Shown here piece after piece: positions 35,999 through 44,141 of a stretch of 64,000 nucleotides of DNA; within the stretch, counting starts at the first letter, position 1; every line of letters begins with the position of its first letter. The translations under genes and the position numbers were made by a program. Below the pieces are notes generated by a model. It saw only the letters and a program-made list of their open reading frames with translations. It was not told the DNA's origin and made no database searches. Source of the DNA: Actinomycetota bacterium (GTDB taxonomy: Bacteria > Actinomycetota > Actinomycetes > Actinomycetales > Dermatophilaceae); the NCBI GenBank assembly GCA_020161815.1, contig JAIUOP010000001.1, positions 248,001-312,000 on the forward strand, written 5' to 3'.

Positions 35999-37387
35999 AT
36001 GAAGTATGCCGAGCACATCGCCGACCTCGTGGGGAACACCCCGCTCGTCAAGCTCAACTCCGTGACCCGGGGAGTCACGAAGGCCACCGTCCTGGCCAAG
36101 GTGGAGTACGTCAATCCCGGCGGCTCGGTCAAGGACCGCATCGCCCGCAAGATGATCGAGGACGCCGAGGCCTCCGGTGCCCTCCGGCCCGGCGGCACCA
36201 TCGTCGAGCCGACCTCCGGCAACACCGGTGTCGGGCTGGCGCTCATCGCCCAGCGCAAGGGATACAAGTGCATCTTCGTCTGCCCGGACAAGGTCAGCGA
36301 GGACAAGCGCAATGTCCTCAAGGCCTACGGCGCCGAGGTCGTCGTGTGCCCGACCTCGGTCGCGCCGGAGCACCCGGACTCCTACTACCAGACCTCCGAC
36401 CGGCTCGTCCGGGAGACCCCGGGCGCCTGGAAGCCGAACCAGTACGAGAACCCGATGGGCCCGCTCTCGCACTACGAGTCGACCGGACCGGAGATCTGGG
36501 CCGACACCGACGGGCGGGTCACCCACTTCGTCACCGGCGCCGGCACCGGCGGCACCATCTCCGGTGCCGGTCGCTACCTGCGCGAGGCCTCCGCTGATCG
36601 CCCCGACGCCGACGGCGGCCGGGTGCAGGTCATCGCCGCCGACCCCGAGGGCTCGGTGTACTCCGGCGGGACCGGTCGCCCCTACCTCGTCGAGGGCGTC
36701 GGCGAGGACTTCTGGCCCGGCGCCTACGACCCGGCGCAGGTCGACCGGGTCGTCGCCGTATCGGATGCCGACTCCTTCGCCATGACCCGGCGGCTGGCCC
36801 GCGAGGAGGGCCTGCTCGTCGGCGGCTCGTGCGGCATGGCCGTCGTCGCCGCCCTCGAGGTGGCCAAGGACCTCCCCGAGGACGCAGTGGTCGTCGTGCT
36901 GCTGCCGGACTCCGGCCGTGGCTACCTCTCCAAGATCTTCAACGACGAGTGGATGCGCTCCTACGGTTTCTCCAGGGCGACCGAGGGCACGACCGTCGGG
37001 GACGTGCTGCGCGGCAAGTCCGATCGCCTGCCGGCGCTGGTCCACACCCACCCCCAGGAGACCATCCGCGATGCGGTCGAGATCCTCCGCGAGTACGGCG
37101 TCTCGCAGATGCCGGTGGTCAAGGCCGAGCCGCCGGTGATGTCCGGCGAGGTGGCCGGGTCGGTGTCCGAGCGTGCCCTGCTCGACGCGCTCTTCCACGG
37201 CCGGGCGCACCTGTCCGACGCCGTGGACAAGCACATGGGCCCGGGACTGCCGCTCGTCGGCGCGGGCGAGCCGGTCGCGACCGCGCGTCACGAGCTCGAG
37301 GCCTCGGACGCGGTGCTGGTGGTCGAGGACGGCAAGCCGATCGGGGTGCTCACCCGCGCCGACCTGCTCGGCTTCCTCGCCGACTGA
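35999..37387 (+). CDS. cbs: Cystathionine beta-synthase
   Basis: A 462-residue PLP enzyme condensing serine and homocysteine. The catalytic fold occupies residues 1-320: PLP Lys45 in NPGGSVKDRIA, phosphate loop PTSGNTGVGLALIA and GTGGTISGAGRYL. Two C-terminal CBS domains (about 340-460) are present, which in other organisms bind adenosyl ligands; the human-type heme domain is absent. The ATG at 35999 gives the usual MKYAEHIADLVGNTPLV; an ATG at 35990 is possible. With metB at 41 kb it forms a transsulfuration route. Its stop is three bases from the convergent msrA stop. Confidence 0.95.
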   Translation: MKYAEHIADLVGNTPLVKLNSVTRGVTKATVLAKVEYVNPGGSVKDRIARKMIEDAEASGALRPGGTIVEPTSGNTGVGLALIAQRKGYKCIFVCPDKVSEDKRNVLKAYGAEVVVCPTSVAPEHPDSYYQTSDRLVRETPGAWKPNQYENPMGPLSHYESTGPEIWADTDGRVTHFVTGAGTGGTISGAGRYLREASADRPDADGGRVQVIAADPEGSVYSGGTGRPYLVEGVGEDFWPGAYDPAQVDRVVAVSDADSFAMTRRLAREEGLLVGGSCGMAVVAALEVAKDLPEDAVVVVLLPDSGRGYLSKIFNDEWMRSYGFSRATEGTTVGDVLRGKSDRLPALVHTHPQETIRDAVEILREYGVSQMPVVKAEPPVMSGEVAGSVSERALLDALFHGRAHLSDAVDKHMGPGLPLVGAGEPVATARHELEASDAVLVVEDGKPIGVLTRADLLGFLAD

Positions 37388-37390
37388 CCG

Positions 37391-38086
37391 TCAGCCCGGC
37401 GGGGCGATGTCCTGCTGGGCGGGGAGGTTCGCGACGCCGACCGGGCACGTCAGGCCGTTCGGACCGTGGTTGCAGTAGCCGCCGGGGTTCTTGTCGAGGT
37501 ACTGCTGGTGGTAGTCCTCGGCATACCAGAAGGTCCCCGCCTCCGATGCGGGCCGCAGCTCGGTCGTGATGGCACCGAACCCGGCCGCCGTGAGCTCGCC
37601 CTGGAAGGCGGTCGCCGTCGCGCGCGCCGCCGCTTCCTGCCCCGGCGTCGTCCAGTAGATGGCCGAGCGGTAGGCGGTGCCGATGTCGTTGCCCTGGCGC
37701 ATCCCCTGCGTCGCGTCGTGGTTCTCCCAGAACGCCTTGAGGACCGCCTCGGGCGTGACCGCCCGCGGGTCGTAGGCGACGAGGACCGTCTCCGCGTGAC
37801 CGGTGCGTCCGGTGCAGCACTCCTCGTAGGTGGGGTTCGGGGTGAAGCCGCCCATGTAGCCGACCGCGGTCGTCACCACCCCGGGCAGCCGCCACATGAT
37901 CCGCTCGGCCCCCCAGAAACAGCCCATCGCGACGTGGAGCACCTCGGTGCCGCCCGGCCACGGCCCCTCGAGCGGGGTGCCGAGCACCGTGTGCGTCGCC
38001 GGCACGGTGAAGACCCGGTGCTCGCGTCCCGGCAGCGCCTCCTCGCGGGTCGGCAGGACCGTCTTCGCGCGCGATCCGAACATCAT
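37391..38086 (-). CDS. msrA: Peptide methionine sulfoxide reductase MsrA
   Basis: A 231-residue MsrA. Catalytic Cys56 is in [14 protein letters not shown], followed by the family blocks [28 protein letters not shown] and the C-terminal [17 protein letters not shown] with resolving cysteine. It reduces S-epimers of methionine sulfoxide. GAAGGAG upstream selects the first of two adjacent ATG codons, at 38086. The stop of the upstream gene thpR overlaps the start, so both are in one leftward operon. Confidence 0.96.
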   Translation of the reverse strand: MMFGSRAKTVLPTREEALPGREHRVFTVPATHTVLGTPLEGPWPGGTEVLHVAMGCFWGAERIMWRLPGVVTTAVGYMGGFTPNPTYEECCTGRTGHAETVLVAYDPRAVTPEAVLKAFWENHDATQGMRQGNDIGTAYRSAIYWTTPGQEAAARATATAFQGELTAAGFGAITTELRPASEAGTFWYAEDYHQQYLDKNPGGYCNHGPNGLTCPVGVANLPAQQDIAPPG

Positions 38087-38661
38087 CGGGTCTCTCCTTC
38101 GCCCAGCGGGTAGCTCTCGATGGTCTCGTAACGCGGCCGCCGCTCGCATCCTTCCCCAAGGTGGGACTGGACGAGGTGGATCGCGTCCACCGTCCAGGTG
38201 GGTCCGCCGTAGGCGTCGAGCACCCGCAGCCAGCGCATCGCGCTGAACGAGCGGTTTGAGCGCGCCACCGTCAGGTGCGGCCGGAAGGTCCCACCCGCGA
38301 CCTCGATGCCACTCGTCGTCGCCGCGGCCCGGGCCGCCCGGGACAGCGAGTGCAGCGGGTCGAGACCGGCCCCGTCAGCCGGCACCGCGGCATACAACAG
38401 CTTGGCCCGGTCCGGGTCGGGGAAGGCGCCACCGCCGGTGAGCCGCAACGCAAAGGGCGTATGCCGCGCGCTCGCCTCCGCGAGCCGCTCCCCGAAGGCG
38501 TCGAGGGCGTGGTCGGGCACGTCCGCGCAGAAGGCGAGGGTGAGGTGGAAGGACTCGGGGTCGCTCCACCGCAGGTCGCCGTGCTCGCGACGCGGCTCGA
38601 GGAAGGCGTCGAGGCTCTCGATGACCTCGTCGGGTGGGACGATCCCCACAAAGGCGCGCAT
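38083..38661 (-). CDS. thpR: RNA 2',3'-cyclic phosphodiesterase, 2H superfamily
   Basis: A 192-residue LigT-like enzyme. The two catalytic H-x-T motifs are exact: SFHLTLAF and FRPHLTVAR. The start [17 protein letters not shown] is the classic family beginning, fixing the ATG at 38661. It opens 2',3'-cyclic phosphates of RNA to 2'-phosphates, acting on RNA ends. It overlaps msrA and lies only 34 bases from the divergent beta-CASP nuclease, another RNA-acting enzyme. Confidence 0.9.
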   Translation of the reverse strand: MRAFVGIVPPDEVIESLDAFLEPRREHGDLRWSDPESFHLTLAFCADVPDHALDAFGERLAEASARHTPFALRLTGGGAFPDPDRAKLLYAAVPADGAGLDPLHSLSRAARAAATTSGIEVAGGTFRPHLTVARSNRSFSAMRWLRVLDAYGGPTWTVDAIHLVQSHLGEGCERRPRYETIESYPLGEGETR

Positions 38662-38695
38662 GGACAACGAGTGTGACAGGGGCGAGGGTGGAGCC

Positions 38696-40315
38696 ATGGG
38701 CAGCTCAGCACGCCAGCCGACGTCCAGCACCGCGTCCTCGCCGGTCGCGCCACCGGTCTCGCTCTCCTTCCTCGGCGCGACGGAGACGGTGACCGGGTCG
38801 AAGTACCTCCTCACCGTCGGCGAGCGACGGGTGCTCGTCGACTGCGGCCAGTTCCAGGGGGAGAAGGCGCTCCGGCTGCGCAACTGGGCCGCGTTCCCGG
38901 TCGTGCCGGCCACCATCACCGACGTGCTCCTCACGCACGCTCACCTCGACCACTGCGGCTACCTGCCCGCGCTCGTCAAGGCCGGCTTCGCCGGGCGGAT
39001 CCACTGCACCCCACACACCCTCGAGCTCGCGACGATCGTGCTGCGCGACGCCGGGCACCTCCAGGAGCGCGATGCCGAGGACGCCGCGGCCGGTGGCTGG
39101 TCCAAGCACTCGCCGCCGCGTCCGCTCTATGACACCCAGGACGTCGAGGCGACCCTGCCGCTGCTCAGCGCCGTCGACTTCGACACCGATCTCGCGCTCG
39201 GTGACGGGATCGTGGCGCGATGGACCCGGGCCGGGCACATCCTCGGTTCGGCCTCGATCCGCGTGCAGACCCCGGGCGGGTCGGTGCTCTTCTCCGGGGA
39301 CGTCGGCCGCGTCGACCACCCCGTGCTCCGCGCCCGGGAGGTCCCCCCGGGCGCCGACTACGTCGTCGTCGAGTCGACCTATGGCGACCGCGAGCACCCG
39401 CAGCCACGCAACCTGCCGCACGAGCGGCTCGCCGACGCGATCCGGCGCACCGAGCAGCGCGGCGGGTCGGTGCTCATCCCCGCCTTCGCCGTCGACCGCA
39501 CCGAGGTGGTGCTCCAGGCGCTCGGCGAGATGATGCGGCACGAGCGCATCCCGCGGCTGCCCGTCTACGTCAACAGCCCGATGGCGACAGCGGCTCTCGA
39601 CGTCTACCGCGCGGCGGCGACCGAGCTGCGTGCCGACGTCGACCCGCGCTCGGCCTTCGACGTCGGCGACCTGCGCGAGGTCCGCACCGCCGACGAGTCG
39701 CGAGCCCTCACCCAGGGCCGGCACGGGCCGGCGATCATCATCAGCTCCTCCGGGATGGCGACCGGCGGCCGGGTGCTGCACCACCTCGAGCGGATGCTCC
39801 CCGACCCGCGCAACGCGGTCGTCCTCACCGGCTACCAGGCCGTGGGGACCCGCGGTCGCCAGCTCGCCGAGGGCGCAACCCGGCTGAAGATCCACGGGCA
39901 GTACGTCGGGGTGCGTGCCGAGGTCGTCATGGACGACGAGTTCTCCGTCCACGCCGACGCCAGTGACCTCGTCTCGTGGGTCGGGGACCTGCGCCCCCGG
40001 CCCCGACTCGTCTTCTGCACCCACGGCGAACGCTCCTCCGCCGAGGCCCTTGCCGCGCGCCTCGAGAAGGAGCTGCGCGTCGACGCCGTCGCCCCGCGCC
40101 TCGACGAGGTCGTGACGATCGATGCCGGACGCCTCGACACCGCCCTGCCGACGGTGCTGCCCGCGCCTGCCACCGCGCCCAACCTCACCGTCGCCATCGA
40201 CGGCCGGACGTATGCCGCGGCGCACCTCGAGGCAGACCTGCGCCGGGTCGCCGGAGCCGGTGACGACCTCGTCCTCACCGGCACGATCACCCTGCGGCTC
40301 ACTCCACGAGGCTGA
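38696..40315 (+). CDS. MBL-fold beta-CASP ribonuclease-like protein with RMMBL domain
   Basis: A 539-residue metallo-beta-lactamase-fold protein. Motif 2 is LLTHAHLDHCGYLP at about residues 78-91; motif 3 is in RAGHILGSASI, and motif 4 in FSGDVGRVDHPV. The beta-CASP insert includes TYGDREH and VNSPMATAALDVY, then IIISSSGMATGGRVLHHL, and the C-terminal RMMBL part has MDDEFSVHADASDLVSW and FCTHGE. This order is that of the YSH1/CPSF73-like nucleases that cut RNA. After about residue 470 an additional tail of unknown role follows. The divergent thpR suggests a shared RNA-end pathway. Confidence 0.9.
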   Translation: MGSSARQPTSSTASSPVAPPVSLSFLGATETVTGSKYLLTVGERRVLVDCGQFQGEKALRLRNWAAFPVVPATITDVLLTHAHLDHCGYLPALVKAGFAGRIHCTPHTLELATIVLRDAGHLQERDAEDAAAGGWSKHSPPRPLYDTQDVEATLPLLSAVDFDTDLALGDGIVARWTRAGHILGSASIRVQTPGGSVLFSGDVGRVDHPVLRAREVPPGADYVVVESTYGDREHPQPRNLPHERLADAIRRTEQRGGSVLIPAFAVDRTEVVLQALGEMMRHERIPRLPVYVNSPMATAALDVYRAAATELRADVDPRSAFDVGDLREVRTADESRALTQGRHGPAIIISSSGMATGGRVLHHLERMLPDPRNAVVLTGYQAVGTRGRQLAEGATRLKIHGQYVGVRAEVVMDDEFSVHADASDLVSWVGDLRPRPRLVFCTHGERSSAEALAARLEKELRVDAVAPRLDEVVTIDAGRLDTALPTVLPAPATAPNLTVAIDGRTYAAAHLEADLRRVAGAGDDLVLTGTITLRLTPRG

Positions 40316-40387
40316 GCCGACGGGGCCGAGCGTTCCGCGGCGGCGAACCCAGCGGTGAAGCGTGGGAGCCGGGGTGAGCATGAAGGC

Positions 40388-40663
40388 GTGACCGAGACAC
40401 CCGACCGCGTCGTCGTCACCGCCCACGAGCTGACCCGCCTGTGCGACCGGCGGCTCGTCGGCCTGGCGAGCGACGACGACCTCCATAGCTGGGCGAGAGA
40501 CATGACCGCCGCCGTCGCCGCAGGGCGCGCCGAGCTCGATCCCGCCCAGGCCCTGGTGCTCCGGCCGGCCCTGACCGAGATCGGCGCGTGCGCGAGCCGT
40601 GACCTCGACGAGGTCGTCCGCACCTGGATGGCGACCCTCTACCCGCCGCGCTGCGGTTCCTGA
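40388..40663 (+). CDS. Hypothetical protein, 91 residues
   Basis: A small, soluble, helix-rich protein with no recognised domain: VVVTAHELTRLCDRRLVGLA, HSWARDMTAAVAAGRAELD and LVLRPALTEIGACASRDLDE suggest a three-helix bundle. The start is most likely GTG at 40388; a start at 40355 is possible. Composition fits coding sequence in this genome. It lies between the beta-CASP gene and metB, separated from each by about 70-100 bases. Confidence 0.55.
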   Translation: MTETPDRVVVTAHELTRLCDRRLVGLASDDDLHSWARDMTAAVAAGRAELDPAQALVLRPALTEIGACASRDLDEVVRTWMATLYPPRCGS

Positions 40664-40749
40664 CCAGCCTGGAGCTGCCGCAGGTCCCTCGCTTCCCGGC
40701 GAGGTGGATGAGCTGAGCGGGCGGCATAGGGCCTGAGGTGAGCGCACGG

Positions 40750-40755
40750 CATACG
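40750..40755 (+). promoter_or_regulatory. Putative -10 element for metB
   Basis: CATACG (part of a GGCATAC motif) lies eight bases upstream of the metB ATG; no ribosome-binding site is seen, which would suit a leaderless transcript. Confidence 0.35.
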
Positions 40756-40763
40756 CTCTGGCC

Positions 40764-41948
40764 ATGGCGACCCACGACGATGGCCTCGGTTTCTCCTCCC
40801 GCGCAATCCACGTCGGAAGCGAGCCCGACCCGACGACCGGCGCCGTCGTGCCGCCGATCTATGCGACGTCGACCTACAAGCAGGACGGGGTCGGGGGGCT
40901 GCGCGGAGGCTATGAGTACTCTCGCTCGGCGAACCCGACGCGGACGGCCCTCGAGGAGTGCTTCGCGGCGCTCGAGGGGGGTGAGCGGGCCTTCGCCTTC
41001 GCCAGCGGCCTGGCCGCCGAGGACTGCGTGCTGCGCTCCCTGCTCGCGCCCGGTGACCACGTCGTCGTCCCGACCGACGCCTACGGCGGCACCTACCGGC
41101 TGTTCAACCGGGTCGCGCGGCCGTGGGGCGTCGAGCACTCGATCGCCCGCATCGCCGATGTCGAGGCCGTGCGGGCGGCGATCCGGCCCGAGACCCGGAT
41201 GATCTGGCTGGAGACCCCGACCAACCCCCTGCTCGGCATCGCCGACATCGCCGCGATGGCCGAGGTCGCCCACGAGGCCGGGGCCCTGCTCGTCGTCGAC
41301 AACACGTTCGCGACCGCCTACCTGCAGAACCCGCTCGTGCTCGGCGCCGACGTGGTCGTGCACTCGACGACGAAGTACTCGGGTGGGCACAGCGACGTCG
41401 TCGGCGGCATCGTCGTCACGGCGTCCGGCGCCCACACCGCGGCGGGGGAGCCGGTGACGGAGCGCATCGGGTTCCACCAGAACGCCATGGGCGCCGTCGC
41501 CGGGCCCTTCGACGCCTGGCTCGTGCTGCGCGGGCTCAAGACCCTCGCCGTGCGCATGGAGCGGCACTGCGACAACGCCGAGGCGATCGTGGAGTTCCTC
41601 TCCGGCCACGACGGCGTGACCGAGATCTTCTACCCGGGGCTGGCCGGCCACCCGAACCACGAGGTCGCCGCACGCCAGATGAAGCGGTATGGCGGGATGG
41701 TCTCCTTCCGCGTCCGAGGTGGCGAGGACGTCGCGGTCAAGGTGGTCGGCGAGACCCAGCTGTGGACCCTCGGTGAGTCCCTCGGTGGCGTGGAGTCGCT
41801 CATCGAGCACCCGGGGCGGATGACGCACGCCTCCGTCGCGGGGACCGAGCTCGAGGTGCCGGCCGACCTCGTGCGCCTGTCCGTGGGCATCGAGGATGTC
41901 GCCGACCTCATCGCCGACCTCAAGCAGGCCCTCGACCGGCTCGCCTGA
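40764..41948 (+). CDS. metB: Cystathionine gamma-synthase / gamma-lyase
   Basis: A 394-residue PLP enzyme of the Cys/Met metabolism family. PLP Lys204 lies in HSTTKYSGGHSDVVGG. YEYSRSANPTRTALEECFAALE and WLETPTNPLLGIAD are other family blocks. It either makes cystathionine from activated homoserine or cleaves it; gamma-synthase and gamma-lyase cannot be separated by these motifs. In mycobacteria cbs, metB and greA are neighbours in the same order. The last 22 bases including the stop are the first unit of a four-copy tandem repeat. Confidence 0.94.
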   Translation: MATHDDGLGFSSRAIHVGSEPDPTTGAVVPPIYATSTYKQDGVGGLRGGYEYSRSANPTRTALEECFAALEGGERAFAFASGLAAEDCVLRSLLAPGDHVVVPTDAYGGTYRLFNRVARPWGVEHSIARIADVEAVRAAIRPETRMIWLETPTNPLLGIADIAAMAEVAHEAGALLVVDNTFATAYLQNPLVLGADVVVHSTTKYSGGHSDVVGGIVVTASGAHTAAGEPVTERIGFHQNAMGAVAGPFDAWLVLRGLKTLAVRMERHCDNAEAIVEFLSGHDGVTEIFYPGLAGHPNHEVAARQMKRYGGMVSFRVRGGEDVAVKVVGETQLWTLGESLGGVESLIEHPGRMTHASVAGTELEVPADLVRLSVGIEDVADLIADLKQALDRLA

Positions 41949-42014
41949 GGCCCTGGACCGGCTCGCCTGAGGTCCTTGACCGGCTCGCCTGAGGCCCTGG
42001 ACCCCCTCGCCTGA
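41927..42014 (+). repeat. Four 22-bp tandem repeats from the metB 3' end
   Basis: Units start at 41927, 41949, 41971 and 41993, each ending in CTCGCCTGA. The first holds the last metB codons and stop; the others are downstream copies with a few substitutions. The period is not a multiple of three. Confidence 0.93.
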
Positions 42015-42065
42015 GGCCTGTGCACAACCGGCGCGCGGCGCCGGCCGGTCGGGCACAGTGGGTGG

Positions 42066-42636
42066 ATGCAGCGCGGCCCCGGAGCACGGTCCGGCCGTCG
42101 GGTGAACCCCTGGCGGCGGAGTCTGCCGCGCCTGCGTGACCCGGAGCGGATGTTCCCGTTCGAGCGTCCGCGGTTCGCCGTGCCGGATGCGCGGGACCCG
42201 GCGCAGCTCGTGCTGATGCTGCGTCAGGCCACCGACTCGATGGAGTGGATGCTCGTCGACCTGCTCGAGGGCGTCGTGCCCGAACGACCCGGTATGACGC
42301 GCGCCCGAACGCTCGACGACGTCCACGTGCTGCGCTGGATCGCCGACCACCACGCGACGCCGGCCGCGCTGGCCGAGTTCCTGGGGAGGTCACCGCAGAC
42401 GGGTGTGCGCTCGGCTCGACCGACTCTGCGAGCAGGGCTTGGTCCGTCGCGCCGGGCACGGGCGGGACGCGCGCATGGTGACGCTCGGTCTCACCGCGCG
42501 CGGGGAGGAGGTCGTGGCCGAGGTCAACGCTGTCATCGAGGAGCTGACGACGGTCTGGGTCGAGGACATCGAGGAGATGGGCGGGGTCGTCGAGCACTTC
42601 TGTCGGATCCTCGCCCGCATGGCACAGGTGAGCTGA
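42066..42636 (+). pseudogene. MarR family regulator disrupted by a one-base frameshift
   Basis: Two adjacent frames together encode one MarR protein. Frame one gives LMLRQATDSMEWMLVDLL, LDDVHVLRWIADHH and LAEFLGRSPQT; after position 42401 the homology continues one base later as VCARLDRLCEQGLVRRAG, then GRDARMVTLGLTARGEEVV. Removing one G from the GGG at 42401-42403 restores a continuous winged helix across the recognition helix. The start could be ATG 42066 or ATG 42150. Either a true frameshift mutation or a base error in the assembly explains it. Confidence 0.82.
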
Positions 42637-42650
42637 GCCGTCCCGGCCGG

Positions 42651-42688
42651 CACGCCCGGTGGCGGCGTCCACGCCCGGTGGCGGCGTC
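42651..42688 (+). repeat. 19-bp tandem duplication
   Basis: 42651-42669 and 42670-42688 are identical (CACGCCCGGTGGCGGCGTC), directly adjacent, in the non-coding region after the MarR pseudogene. Confidence 0.9.
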
Positions 42689-42740
42689 CACGCTCGCGCC
42701 GCCGCTCGCCACCCAGCCCGCCGACCGGCATACATGCCCG

Positions 42741-42792
42741 CAAACATCGTTCGACCATGGAATGAACTCATTCCATGGTCGAACGATGTCTG
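42741..42792. repeat. Near-perfect 52-bp palindrome
   Basis: 42744-42765 is the exact reverse complement of 42768-42789 (22 bp), with only two bases between. Outside, one mismatch (A-C) is followed by two more pairs. The arms contain ATCGTTCG and CCATGG and are far below the local GC content. It lies between convergent genes. Confidence 0.93.
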
Positions 42793-42925
42793 AGCACGTG
42801 TTGGTGGTGGCGGGGGGTGGGGCGAGCATGGGCCTCGAGCGCCGACCCCCCTACGCCAACCGCTGCGATGGGCAGGCGGTTGACCCGCAGGACTGGGCCG
42901 TGTGGCGGCGGCCCAGCCCAGCAGG

Positions 42926-44083
42926 TCAGAGACCCATGTCCTTGCTGATGATCGACTTCATGACCTCGGAGGTGCCGCCGTAGATCCGGTTGACCCGGTT
43001 GTCGGCGTAGAGGCGGGCGATGGGGTACTCGTTCATGAAGCCATAGCCACCGTGCAGCTGCAGGCAGCGGTCGATGACGTCGGCCGCGACCTCGGTGCAG
43101 AACAGCTTGGCCGAGGCCGCCTCGGCGGCCGTCAGCTCACCGGCGTCGAGTGCCTCGATGCCGCGGTCGACCACGGCCTGGGCCGCGTCGACCTTGGCCT
43201 TGCAGGCGGCGAGCTCGAACTTGGTGTTCTGGAACGCCGCGACCGGCTGGCCGAAGACGACGCGCTGCGTGACGTAGTCCTGGGTGAAGCGGATCGCCGC
43301 CGCCGCCTGGCAGTAGGCGCCGAGGGCGATGCCGAGCCGCTCCTGAGGCAGGTTGGCGCCGAGGTAGCTGAAGCCCTCGCCCTCCTCGCCGAGCAGGTCC
43401 TCGACCGGCACCCGCACGTCGGTGAAGGACAGCTCGGCTGTGTCGGAGACCTTGAGCCCGAGCTTGTCGAGCTTGCGACCCACGGCATACCCGGGGGCCT
43501 TGGTGTCGACGACGAGGAGCGAGATGCCCTTGCGGCGGTTCTCCGCGGACGGGGCGGCGGTGCGGGCACACACGATGACGCGGTCGGCGTGGACGCCGCC
43601 GGTGATGAAGGTCTTGGCGCCGTTGAGGATGTAGTGAGTGCCGTCCTCGGAGAGCTTGGCCGTCGTCTTCATGCCCGCGAGGTCGGAGCCGGTGCCCGGC
43701 TCGGTCATCGCGATCGCCCACATCTCCTCGCCGGCGACGAAGGGCGGCAGCCACCGCTCCTTCTGCTCCTGCGTGGCGAGCATCTTGATGTAAGGCAGGC
43801 AGAGGAGGACGTGCACGCCGGAGCCGCCGAGGGTGACACCCGCGCGGGTGGTCTCCTCGCTCATCACGGCTTCGTACTTGAACGTCTCCAGGCCCGCGCC
43901 ACCGAACTCCTCCGGCACCTCGATCCCGAAGACGCCCAGCTCGGCGAGCTTGCGGTAGAAGTCACGCGGCACCAGGCCCGCGGCGTACCACTCCTCGTAG
44001 TGGGGCACGACCTCGGACTCCAGGAAGTCTCGGAAGGTCTTGCGGAACGACTCGTGGTCCTCGTCAAAGATCTTTCGCTGCAT
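42926..44083 (-). CDS. Acyl-CoA dehydrogenase
   Basis: A 385-residue flavoenzyme of normal length. FAD-binding blocks are AIAMTEPGTGSDLAGMKTTA and QLHGGYGFMNEYPIARLYAD. At the end YGGTSEVMK has Gly where medium-chain enzymes carry the catalytic Glu; instead Glu248 in LPQERLGIA matches the alternative base position used by long-chain and isovaleryl-CoA dehydrogenases. Thus a long- or branched-chain substrate is likely. It stands alone; an unrelated thiolase lies at 29 kb. ATG 44083 is about 60 bases from the divergent MutL-like gene. Confidence 0.95.
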   Translation of the reverse strand: MQRKIFDEDHESFRKTFRDFLESEVVPHYEEWYAAGLVPRDFYRKLAELGVFGIEVPEEFGGAGLETFKYEAVMSEETTRAGVTLGGSGVHVLLCLPYIKMLATQEQKERWLPPFVAGEEMWAIAMTEPGTGSDLAGMKTTAKLSEDGTHYILNGAKTFITGGVHADRVIVCARTAAPSAENRRKGISLLVVDTKAPGYAVGRKLDKLGLKVSDTAELSFTDVRVPVEDLLGEEGEGFSYLGANLPQERLGIALGAYCQAAAAIRFTQDYVTQRVVFGQPVAAFQNTKFELAACKAKVDAAQAVVDRGIEALDAGELTAAEAASAKLFCTEVAADVIDRCLQLHGGYGFMNEYPIARLYADNRVNRIYGGTSEVMKSIISKDMGL

Positions 44084-44129
44084 GCACCAAGCCTACGCGT
44101 GAGTAGCAAGGCCTGTCTGTGGCCCGCGG

Positions 44130-44135
44130 CATACT
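44130..44135 (+). promoter_or_regulatory. Putative -10 element of the MutL-like gene
   Basis: CATACT lies six bases before the GTG at 44142 and overlaps a GGCATAC motif; the spacing indicates a leaderless transcript. Confidence 0.5.
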
Positions 44136-44141
44136 GACGAC

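Larger units (their letters stand above)
42637..42925. other. Intergenic region between MarR pseudogene and acyl-CoA dehydrogenase
   Basis: No gene is seen in these 289 bases. It contains a 19-bp direct repeat (42651-42688) and the near-perfect palindrome at 42741-42792; the remainder 42793-42925 is G-rich with no recognisable feature. Confidence 0.6.

Noticed and set aside
42741..42792. Ends of an insertion sequence
   Set aside because: The two arms are almost adjacent and no transposase or target duplication is seen.
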